Assembly (NCBI RefSeq): GCF_005405445.1
Contig: NZ_BJEB01000006.1
Span: 1-48,484 of the forward strand
DNA length: 48,484 bases
Reading direction: 5' to 3'
DNA from: Paucilactobacillus nenjiangensis
Lineage (GTDB): Bacteria > Bacillota > Bacilli > Lactobacillales > Lactobacillaceae
Under the pieces are notes generated by a model, which was given only the letters and a program-made list of their open reading frames with translations, searched no databases and had not been told where the DNA came from. Shown here piece after piece: positions 42,449 to 48,484 of this stretch (position 1 is the stretch's first letter; every line of letters begins with the position of its first letter). The position numbers were made by a program, and so were the translations under genes.

Positions 42449-43810
42449 ATGGATGAAACAAAGCAAAAAAAGGGGATAGGCTTGCCTGACCTCCGAAAAA
42501 GCACTATTTGGATGTTGAGTATCGGCTTCCTAGGTGTCCAGATGGCATTCTCACTACAATCTTCACAAATGTCTCGGATTTTCCAAACCTTAGGTGCTGA
42601 TCCAACTAAACTAGGATTCTTCTTCATTTTGCCTCCTTTGGCAGGATTAGTTGTTCAACCAATGGTGGGTTACTATTCTGATCGTACCTGGTCGAAACGA
42701 TTTGGGCGTCGGATGCCATATCTGCTAATTGGTGCACTCGTATCAGTTATTGTTATGTTTTTGCTACCTAACTCGGGTTCATTTGGATTCTCAACCTTTG
42801 CGGCTCTCTGGTTTGGTGCTATCACAATCTTGTTTATGGATTTAAGTTCTAACGTTGCCATGCAGCCATTCAAGATGGTCGTTGGTGATATGGTCAATGA
42901 AAAGCAAAAATCATACGCATACTCAATTCAATCTTTCTTATCAAATACTGGTTCAGTGTTGGCAACTATCTTCCCATATTTCTTAACTGCAATTGGGGTT
43001 GCTAACGTTGCTGCCAAAGGTCAATTACCTGCATCTGTTATTATTTCGTTTTACGTTGGTGCAATTGTCTTAGTTATTTTCTCATTAATTTCTGTTTTCT
43101 CAGTTCATGAATACGATGATGCTACATATGAACTTTATCATGGTGTTGCTTTGAATGATAAAACGGAACCACATGTTGGCATATTCACGTTATTAAAACG
43201 TGCTCCAAAAACATTTTGGATGGTTGCTTTAACTCAATTCTTCTGTTGGATGGCCTTCCAATATCTTTGGACTTACGGAACTGGTACTGTTGCTGATAAT
43301 ATCTATCACACAACTAATGCTGCTTCACAAGCCTTCCAAGATGGTGGTAACTGGTATGGTGTTATGTCTGCCGTTTATGCAATTTCCGCTGTTGTTTGGT
43401 CATTAGTATTATCAAAAATTCCAGCTGAAAAAAGTAAAGTTGGTTACGCACTTTCATTATTCATCGGTGCCTTTGGATTTATTTCCGTCTTCTTTGTTAC
43501 AAACAAATGGGTCTTGATCTTCTCATTCATTTTGATTGGGATTTCATGGGCAGGTATGATGGCATACCCATTCATTATGGTTACTAATTCATTGAATGGT
43601 GATCACATGGGCACTTATCTTGGCTTATTTAATGGTTCAATCTGTTTGCCACAAATTGTAGCCTCAGTTGCATCATTTGGATTGTATCCATTATTAGGAT
43701 CAGAAATGAAGTCAATGATTTTGTTAGCTGGTATTTTAATGCTCATCGGGGCAGTTTCAGTCTTTGGTATCAAAGAAATTGATGGTGCCAATGCTAATGT
43801 TGCACAATAA
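42449..43810 (+). CDS. malT: MFS sugar transporter, SLC45-type (probable maltose permease)
   Basis: A 453-residue transporter with about twelve hydrophobic segments, of the SLC45/sugar-proton symporter group of the major facilitator superfamily. Conserved are MGFLGVQMAFSLQSS-like TM1, the MFS loop motif GYYSDRTWSKRFGRRMPYLLIG and the WFGAITILFMDLSSN region. Preceding maltose phosphorylase, it most likely imports maltose with protons. I chose ATG 42449 (MDETKQKKG), 8 nt after AAGGAG; a GTG at 42440 overlaps that site and is unlikely. It is controlled by the palindrome and cre site upstream. Confidence 0.9.
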   Translation: MDETKQKKGIGLPDLRKSTIWMLSIGFLGVQMAFSLQSSQMSRIFQTLGADPTKLGFFFILPPLAGLVVQPMVGYYSDRTWSKRFGRRMPYLLIGALVSVIVMFLLPNSGSFGFSTFAALWFGAITILFMDLSSNVAMQPFKMVVGDMVNEKQKSYAYSIQSFLSNTGSVLATIFPYFLTAIGVANVAAKGQLPASVIISFYVGAIVLVIFSLISVFSVHEYDDATYELYHGVALNDKTEPHVGIFTLLKRAPKTFWMVALTQFFCWMAFQYLWTYGTGTVADNIYHTTNAASQAFQDGGNWYGVMSAVYAISAVVWSLVLSKIPAEKSKVGYALSLFIGAFGFISVFFVTNKWVLIFSFILIGISWAGMMAYPFIMVTNSLNGDHMGTYLGLFNGSICLPQIVASVASFGLYPLLGSEMKSMILLAGILMLIGAVSVFGIKEIDGANANVAQ

Positions 43811-43852
43811 TTTTTAAAAAATGAATTTGGTTATTGAATAAGGAGAAAATAG

Positions 43853-46108
43853 ATGAAACGAACTTTTGAAGTGAATCCATGGACCCTCACAACTCACGAT
43901 TTAAATCCCAAAGATAAACGATTACAAGAATCGATTACCTCTTTGGGTAATGAATATATGGGTATGCGAGGAATGTTTGAGGAACAATATTCTGGCGATA
44001 CTCACCAAGGTATTTATATCGGGGGTGTTTGGTTCCCAGATAAGACTCGGGTTGGTTGGTGGAAAAATGGTTATCCACTGTACTTTGGTAAAGCTATCAA
44101 CGCACTTAATTTCATGAAAACTGATATTTATGTCGATGGGCAACAAGTCGATTTGGCCGTGAATAAGCCAGATGAATTTGAAATTTCATTAGACATGCAA
44201 AAGGGAACCTTAACACGGACGTTTAGTGTTTACGGAGTGAAGTTTGTCGTTACACGGTTAGTTTCAGCCGCCACGAAAGAATTGGCAGATTTACACTATG
44301 AATTCACTTCAACAGATGGCAAGGCACATACAATCAAGTATGATGCGTCAATCGATGCCGATGTTGCAAATGAAGATTCAAACTACGACGAAAAATTCTG
44401 GCAAGTTTTGGGAGCAGGGAATGAAAGCGATGCGTCATACATTGTTACCCAAACTGTACCAAATGATTTCGGAGTACCTCAGTTTACAGTGGTTGGTCGT
44501 CAAGCCTTTATCGGTGGTAAAAAGACCGGTTCAGAAAAGACGGATGAACAAGTGACTGATACGTTTGAAATCGATGTTGCAACTTCTGGCAGTACAACCT
44601 TTGAAAAACGTGTGATTGTCACTACGTCTCGTGATTATGACGGGACTGATGCAATTGTTAACGCTGGTGCAAAATTACTCAAGACTTTGACTTCTGCAAG
44701 TTACCAAGATATTTACGATGCTCATGTAGCAGAATGGGGTAAACGTTGGGAAAAAGCTGACGTTCAAATCGAAGGGGACGACGCCGCTCAACAAGGAATC
44801 CGTTTCAATTTGTTCCATCTATTTTCAACATATTATGGTAATGATCCTCGCCTTAATATTGGTCCTAAAGGGTTCACTGGTGAAAAGTATGGTGGTGCGA
44901 CATATTGGGATACTGAAGCTTTCGCTATTCCAGTTTATCTCGGTGTTGCAGATCCTAAGGTTACTCGTTCATTACTACAATACCGTTTTGACCAACTTGA
45001 CGGTGCCAAACATAATGCTAAACAACAAAACTTAGCAGGTGCTTTGTACCCAATGGTGACGTTCGATGGGATTGAATCACATAATGAATGGGAAATTACT
45101 TTTGAAGAAATTCATCGTAATTCAACAATTGCTTACGCAATTTACAATTACACGAATATCACTGGTGATCGTAGCTGGATTGAAGGCGATGGAGCTCAAG
45201 TTTTGTACAACATTGCTCGTTTCTGGGCAGACCGTGTGCACTACTCAGCTCGTAAAGATCAATACATGATTCACGGTGTTACTGGTCCAAACGAATATGA
45301 AAATAACGTTAACAATAACTTCTACACCAATTGGATGGCTAAATGGGTCTTACAATACTCGATTGATAATTACCCAACTGTTGGTGATAACGAAAAAGAG
45401 AAGTTAGGAATTACACCAGATGAGTTAACTCATTGGCAAGAAATTGCAAACAAGATGTATCTTCCACAAGCTGATGTTGAAATTAACGGTGAAACTAAAC
45501 ATATCTTTGAACAAAACGATACATTCTTAGATAAAGAATTGATTCCAGCCGCCGATTTGGATCCAAAAATTCGTCCAATTAATCAACACTGGTCATGGGA
45601 TCGAATTCTTCGTTCACCATATATCAAGCAATCCGATACATTACATGCAATGTTCTACTTCCCAGATGCATTTACTGAAGAAGAAAAACGTAATAACTTT
45701 GAATTCTATGAACCATTAACGGTTCATGAATCTTCCTTATCACCATCTGTTCACTCAATTTTAGCAGCTGATTTGAAGATGGAAGACAAAGCTGTTGAAA
45801 TGTATGAACGGGCAGCTCGATTAGATTTAGATAATTATAATAATGATACTGATGATGGCTTACACATCACAGCGATGACCGGGTCATGGTTAGCGATTGT
45901 CCAAGGATTTGCTGGCATGCGTGTCAGAGAAGGCAAATTGCATTTGGCACCATTTTTACCTGCTAAATGGACAGGATATTCGTTCCGTCTTGTCTTCCGT
46001 GGACATGTATTAGAAGTTCATGTTGATAAGAAGGGAACCGAGGTTGAATTAATTTCTGGTGATCCATTAGTAATTGATTTGAACGGCTCTGATCAAAAAT
46101 TAGGTTAA
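43853..46108 (+). CDS. mapA: Maltose phosphorylase (GH65)
   Basis: A 751-residue glycoside hydrolase family 65 enzyme splitting maltose with phosphate into glucose and beta-glucose-1-phosphate. The N-terminal beta-sandwich covers about 1-270, and the (alpha/alpha)6 barrel follows with the catalytic E481 in HGVTGPNEYENNVNNN; phosphate-binding residues lie near HESSLSPSVHS. Length matches the L. brevis and L. sanfranciscensis enzymes. Other GH65 disaccharide phosphorylases are possible, but the pgmB and LacI neighbours favour maltose. AAGGAGAAA precedes the ATG. It is co-transcribed with the transporter. Confidence 0.94.
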   Translation: MKRTFEVNPWTLTTHDLNPKDKRLQESITSLGNEYMGMRGMFEEQYSGDTHQGIYIGGVWFPDKTRVGWWKNGYPLYFGKAINALNFMKTDIYVDGQQVDLAVNKPDEFEISLDMQKGTLTRTFSVYGVKFVVTRLVSAATKELADLHYEFTSTDGKAHTIKYDASIDADVANEDSNYDEKFWQVLGAGNESDASYIVTQTVPNDFGVPQFTVVGRQAFIGGKKTGSEKTDEQVTDTFEIDVATSGSTTFEKRVIVTTSRDYDGTDAIVNAGAKLLKTLTSASYQDIYDAHVAEWGKRWEKADVQIEGDDAAQQGIRFNLFHLFSTYYGNDPRLNIGPKGFTGEKYGGATYWDTEAFAIPVYLGVADPKVTRSLLQYRFDQLDGAKHNAKQQNLAGALYPMVTFDGIESHNEWEITFEEIHRNSTIAYAIYNYTNITGDRSWIEGDGAQVLYNIARFWADRVHYSARKDQYMIHGVTGPNEYENNVNNNFYTNWMAKWVLQYSIDNYPTVGDNEKEKLGITPDELTHWQEIANKMYLPQADVEINGETKHIFEQNDTFLDKELIPAADLDPKIRPINQHWSWDRILRSPYIKQSDTLHAMFYFPDAFTEEEKRNNFEFYEPLTVHESSLSPSVHSILAADLKMEDKAVEMYERAARLDLDNYNNDTDDGLHITAMTGSWLAIVQGFAGMRVREGKLHLAPFLPAKWTGYSFRLVFRGHVLEVHVDKKGTEVELISGDPLVIDLNGSDQKLG

Positions 46109-46113
46109 TTAAT

Positions 46114-46145
46114 AATAACGGACGCCACGTTTGGTGGCCGTTATT
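46114..46145 (+). terminator. Hairpin between mapA and pgmB
   Basis: AATAACGG-AC-GCCAC pairs with GTGGC-CGTTATT around a short loop. The following tract TTATTGTTATT is only partly T, so it may be a weak or leaky terminator that lowers pgmB relative to mapA. Confidence 0.45.
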
Positions 46146-46221
46146 GTTATTCAAAGAGACGAAGTTGATTAGAAGTTTTTAAATTTAGAATGTAAAACAT
46201 GAAGAGAAAGAGGTAACTAGA

Positions 46222-46893
46222 ATGACCAAATTTGACGAAATTAAGGGATTTGCCTTCGATTTAGATGGTGTCATTGCCGATACGGCACGTTTTCATGGTC
46301 AGGCATGGCATCAGACGGCTGATGAAGTTGGGACCACTTGGACTGAAGAATTGGCCGAATCACTTAAAGGCATTAGTCGAATGGATTCATTACAAATGAT
46401 TTTAGACCATGGAGACCATGCTGATGAATTTTCGCAAGAACAAAAAGAAGCCTTGGCCACCAAAAAAAATCTAAATTATCAAAAGTTGATTGAAACGTTA
46501 ACGCCAGACGATATTTTACCCGGTATGTTGGATTTCATTACTTCAGCTGACAAAGCTGGCTATAAAATGTCAATTGCATCGGCTTCTAAGAATGCACCGT
46601 TAATTTTGAAGCAACTTGGTTTAACGAAGTATTTTGTTGGTATCGTTGACCCAGCTACTTTACATGCCGGTAAACCGGATCCAGAAATCTTTGTTCGAGC
46701 TGCTGAGGTTATTGATTTGGTCCCTGAATCGGTGATTGGCTTAGAAGATTCAGCTGCAGGGATTGAATCAATTAATGGCGCTGGCCAAGTTTCGTTAGGT
46801 ATTGGTGATCCAAAAGTATTAAATAAAGCGGCTCTAAACTTTGAACAAACAAGTTTAGTTACATTAGATAACATTGCTGCAAAAATGAACTAA
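46222..46893 (+). CDS. pgmB: Beta-phosphoglucomutase
   Basis: A 223-residue haloacid-dehalogenase-fold mutase converting beta-glucose-1-phosphate, the product of maltose phosphorylase, to glucose-6-phosphate. The aspartyl nucleophile is D13 and the acid/base D15 in FAFDLDGVIADTARFHGQAW; the cap domain and ASASKNAPLIL, AGKPDPEIF and GLEDSAAGI motifs follow. AAGAGGT precedes the ATG. It completes the maltose route: transporter, phosphorylase, mutase. The terminator at 46910-46938 ends the operon. Confidence 0.95.
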   Translation: MTKFDEIKGFAFDLDGVIADTARFHGQAWHQTADEVGTTWTEELAESLKGISRMDSLQMILDHGDHADEFSQEQKEALATKKNLNYQKLIETLTPDDILPGMLDFITSADKAGYKMSIASASKNAPLILKQLGLTKYFVGIVDPATLHAGKPDPEIFVRAAEVIDLVPESVIGLEDSAAGIESINGAGQVSLGIGDPKVLNKAALNFEQTSLVTLDNIAAKMN

Positions 46894-46909
46894 ATTAGGT
46901 TGATAAATT

Positions 46910-46938
46910 GGCACTCACAATAGTGGGGGCCTTTTTTT
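46910..46938 (+). terminator. Terminator after pgmB
   Basis: GGCACTCAC (46910-46918) pairs with GTGGGGGCC (46923-46931) with one mismatch and a 4-nt loop, followed by seven T. Confidence 0.88.
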
Positions 46939-46961
46939 GATGGAGTAAAATGTTGGTTAAA

Positions 46962-46970
46962 TGCTATACT
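46962..46970 (+). promoter_or_regulatory. Extended -10 promoter of the GNAT gene
   Basis: TGCTATACT is an extended -10 element; the start codon TTG 47003 is 32 nt downstream. No good -35 box is seen. Confidence 0.45.
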
Positions 46971-47002
46971 ATGATAGACAAAAATATTATGAGGTAAATC
47001 AA

Positions 47003-47512
47003 TTGAAAATTTTAAATTATCAACCTAGTATGGCAGACCAAGTAACTACATTAATCACTAGTGCATTTACTAATACTGATCATGGCTATGACGGTGAAGC
47101 AGAATTAACTACAGCCTTACGTGAAGGCCAGGCAAAAACGTTTGAAATTGTCGCACTTGATGAAGAAAATCAAGTTACGGGTCATGCGTTGCTGAGTGAA
47201 GCAACGGTTGGCAACGTAACGGGATTGGTCTTAGCACCATTGAGTGTCCAAGTTGAGCATCAACATCAAGGAATTGGGAGTGGATTAATGAAAGCTATTG
47301 AAGAAGTCGCCACTCAAAATGATTATTCGTTTATCAGTATTTTAGGATATCCTGATTATTATCAAAAATTTGGCTACGTACCAGCTAATGAATTTAACGT
47401 GAAGGCACCAATGGAAGTTCCGAATGAATTCTTTTTAATGAAAATTCTTCAAGACCAAGTCGAGCTAAATGGTACTTTAAAATATGCACATCAGTTTGGA
47501 ATTAATAGCTAA
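47003..47512 (+). CDS. GNAT family N-acetyltransferase
   Basis: A 169-residue acetyltransferase of the YhbS-like group. The acetyl-CoA-binding signature VEHQHQGIGSGLMKAIEEVA (about 87-106) is clear, as is SILGYPDYYQKFGYVPA typical of this subgroup. The substrate is unknown. I chose TTG 47003 (encoding MKILNYQPSMADQV), 7 nt after GAGGT; the frame opens at 46961 but that ATG overlaps the promoter -10. It stands as a single gene with a terminator after it. Confidence 0.85.
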   Translation: MKILNYQPSMADQVTTLITSAFTNTDHGYDGEAELTTALREGQAKTFEIVALDEENQVTGHALLSEATVGNVTGLVLAPLSVQVEHQHQGIGSGLMKAIEEVATQNDYSFISILGYPDYYQKFGYVPANEFNVKAPMEVPNEFFLMKILQDQVELNGTLKYAHQFGINS

Positions 47513-47526
47513 GCGTTAGAAAATAG

Positions 47527-47552
47527 AAAGTTGCTGTTGAGCAACTTTTTTT
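47527..47552 (+). terminator. Terminator after the GNAT gene
   Basis: AAAGTTGCT (47527-47535) pairs perfectly with AGCAACTTT (47540-47548) around GTTG, with T residues to 47552. Confidence 0.9.
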
Positions 47553-47591
47553 GTTGCAATTAAATTTATAAAATTAATTAGTTAAAATTGC

Positions 47592-47622
47592 TTGACCTGA
47601 AGTTGACTCCAGGTCATAAGAT
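47592..47622 (+). promoter_or_regulatory. MerR-type promoter with 19-bp spacer and dyad operator
   Basis: TTGACC (47592-47597) and TAAGAT (47617-47622) are 19 bp apart, the over-long spacing typical of MerR-activated promoters. The spacer holds a dyad: GACCTG (47594-47599) and CAGGTC (47610-47615) with inner AGT/ACT also symmetrical. No MerR gene is in the window. Confidence 0.75.
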
Positions 47623-47669
47623 GATTTCATCAACTTACGAAAGTAAGAAAATAAAGGAGAATTATTATT

Positions 47670-48173
47670 ATGAAATCAATCAATTGGCCTTCGGAATATT
47701 TACCCAGAACTACAGATAACTTTGTTTCTAACGAGGTTATTTCAAATGAAATTACTTTGGAGGACACCTGGATTAATCTGGTGGACACTAGTAATTGGGA
47801 AACTTACTACGATAATGCAACAAATATTGAATTGGCAGATAAAAGTAGTAGTTATTTGCACTTTGCAGAGACTTTTCATTTCGATACGTTTGGTTTTCCG
47901 ATTGATGCACAAGTCATGGAATTAGTTGAACCAGTTGATGGAAAAACAGCACGAATTACCTGGCATGGGTGGCAAAATGGAGATAGTGAAACTCAGTTTG
48001 ATGTCATCCATGCATTTTTAATTGAAAAACTTAATGATGGGCGAATCAGACTTTTAACTCAAGAATCACAAATTGGACGTCCTGCTGCCGATTTAGTAAA
48101 ACAAAATCCAAATCCAATGCTTAATGGTCATCAGGCTTGGATAGATGGATTAGTCAAAGCTGCAAAAAAATAA
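47670..48173 (+). CDS. SRPBCC domain-containing protein
   Basis: A 167-residue protein that fits the SRPBCC (START/Bet v1-like) fold: alternating strands, with YLHFAETFHFDTFGFPIDAQVMELVEP and ARITWHGWQNGDSETQFDVIHAFLIEKL, and a long C-terminal helix (GHQAWIDGLVKAAKK). Such folds bind hydrophobic ligands; no catalytic role can be assigned. AAGGAG lies about 10 nt before the ATG. It is under a MerR-type promoter and followed 14 nt later by a cut-off oxidoreductase gene, suggesting a small stress- or aldehyde-responsive operon (inference). Confidence 0.72.
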   Translation: MKSINWPSEYLPRTTDNFVSNEVISNEITLEDTWINLVDTSNWETYYDNATNIELADKSSSYLHFAETFHFDTFGFPIDAQVMELVEPVDGKTARITWHGWQNGDSETQFDVIHAFLIEKLNDGRIRLLTQESQIGRPAADLVKQNPNPMLNGHQAWIDGLVKAAKK

Positions 48174-48187
48174 TGTAGGAAAAATCA

Positions 48188-48403
48188 ATGAAAGCTGTGA
48201 TTGTTGACGGAAATCGACACTTAGTTGATACTGATCTGCAAATGCCAATTATCTCCGGCCATGATGTTTTAGTAAAAATCCATTCAATTTCTATTAATCC
48301 CATTGATATCAAAAGGATTCAACGAATAACTAGCACTGACTCCAGAGTGTTGGGATATGATGCAATTGGGGAAGTTCTTGCGATTGGGGTGGGCCTAGAA
48401 TAA
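48188..48403 (+). pseudogene. Truncated MDR oxidoreductase (N-terminal fragment)
   Basis: A 71-residue open frame with the GroES-like start of a medium-chain zinc/quinone oxidoreductase: MKAVIVDGNRHLVDTDLQ, VLVKIHSISINPIDIKRI, VLGYDAIGEVLAIG. Family members have about 310-340 residues, so only the first fifth is present. After AIGVG the frame runs into LE and a stop inside a repeated sequence, as if an insertion element had cut the gene near 48389. The remainder may lie beyond the window. The fragment probably has no enzyme activity. Confidence 0.8.
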
Positions 48404-48424
48404 AAAGTGGGCCTAGAATAAAAA
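48389..48424 (+). repeat. 18-bp tandem direct repeat at the oxidoreductase break
   Basis: GTGGGCCTAGAATAAAAA occurs twice back to back (48389-48406 and 48407-48424). The first copy supplies the stop codon of the truncated oxidoreductase. It looks like a duplicated terminus of an insertion element. Confidence 0.85.
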
Positions 48425-48484
48425 GTGTACAAGTTAAATAGAGACTCTGATTTAGTATAATTAAGGAAGTAAATTGGAGGATCA
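48391..48484 (+). mobile_element. Probable left end of an insertion sequence
   Basis: From the repeat to the window edge the sequence is non-coding, AT-rich and reads like an IS leader: a TATAAT box at 48456-48461 and a strong Shine-Dalgarno site TTGGAGGA (48475-48482) right at the edge, pointing to a gene starting just outside. It interrupts an oxidoreductase gene. An IS3-like element is my guess; the transposase itself is not visible. Confidence 0.5.

Noticed and set aside
42430-42627. Minus-strand frame over the maltose transporter start
   Set aside because: Shadow of the transporter reading frame with no ribosome binding site or recognisable domain.

Overview
The window reads as a chromosomal segment of a low-to-moderate GC Gram-positive lactic acid bacterium (Lactobacillaceae in the broad sense). 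The grounds are gene order and gene content: cvfB-xerD-ribT-scpA-scpB-rluB-ribU, then ypbB-recQ-LysM-cmk-rpsA-der-hup, dapB-cca-ABC-F, thyA-dfrA, rbgA-rnhB-dprA-topA-xerC, plsY-parE-parC, a short four-S1 rpsA, an L. casei-like thymidylate synthase with the long insertion, and a maltose phosphorylase operon. I cannot name the genus or species from the sequence alone. Almost everything is housekeeping; the accessory parts are the maltose block and the last ~1 kb.

Layout. 1-371: non-coding, with unusual overlapping inverted repeats. 372-5495: RNA-binding regulator CvfB, XerD, a RibT-like acetyltransferase, the condensin partners ScpA/ScpB and RluB, packed with overlaps, then the riboflavin importer RibU under an FMN riboswitch. 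5640-14118: YpbB-type HTH protein and RecQ, an anchored LysM protein, cytidylate kinase, S1-domain protein, Der GTPase, HU (long structured leader) and a TPR protein. 14224-15060 (minus): a full-length tyrosine-recombinase-like protein that has lost most catalytic residues. 15218-20617: dapB-cca-ABC-F ATPase-thyA-folA. 20614-21249 (minus): hemolysin III family membrane protein. 21422-26679: DegV, an SGNH hydrolase, YpmS-like and YozE-like small proteins, RbgA, RNase HII and DprA. 26761-30732: topoisomerase I from a near-consensus promoter, XerC and an aldose-epimerase-like protein. 30795-31409 (minus): PlsY. 31647-36214: topoisomerase IV (ParE, ParC). 36402-38361: a LysR regulator with manganese-dependent pyrophosphatase. 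38514-41149: MsrA, a TSUP permease with a DUF1634 partner, and an aldo/keto reductase. 41176-46893: LacI-type regulator, SLC45-type MFS transporter, maltose phosphorylase and beta-phosphoglucomutase, a complete route from maltose to glucose plus glucose-6-phosphate. 47003-48484: GNAT acetyltransferase, SRPBCC protein behind a MerR-type promoter, and an oxidoreductase cut off after 71 codons at what looks like an insertion-sequence end.

No CRISPR array, toxin-antitoxin pair, prophage, rRNA or tRNA was seen. The most unusual signals are regulatory or evolutionary: the catalytically degenerate third Xer-family protein; hairpins that combine a Shine-Dalgarno arm and a poly-T tract directly before the start codon at ribU, dprA and xerC; a MerR-type 19-bp-spacer promoter without its regulator nearby; large palindromes lying on the lysR, parE and maltose promoters; and the IS-like junction with an 18-bp tandem duplication at the right edge.
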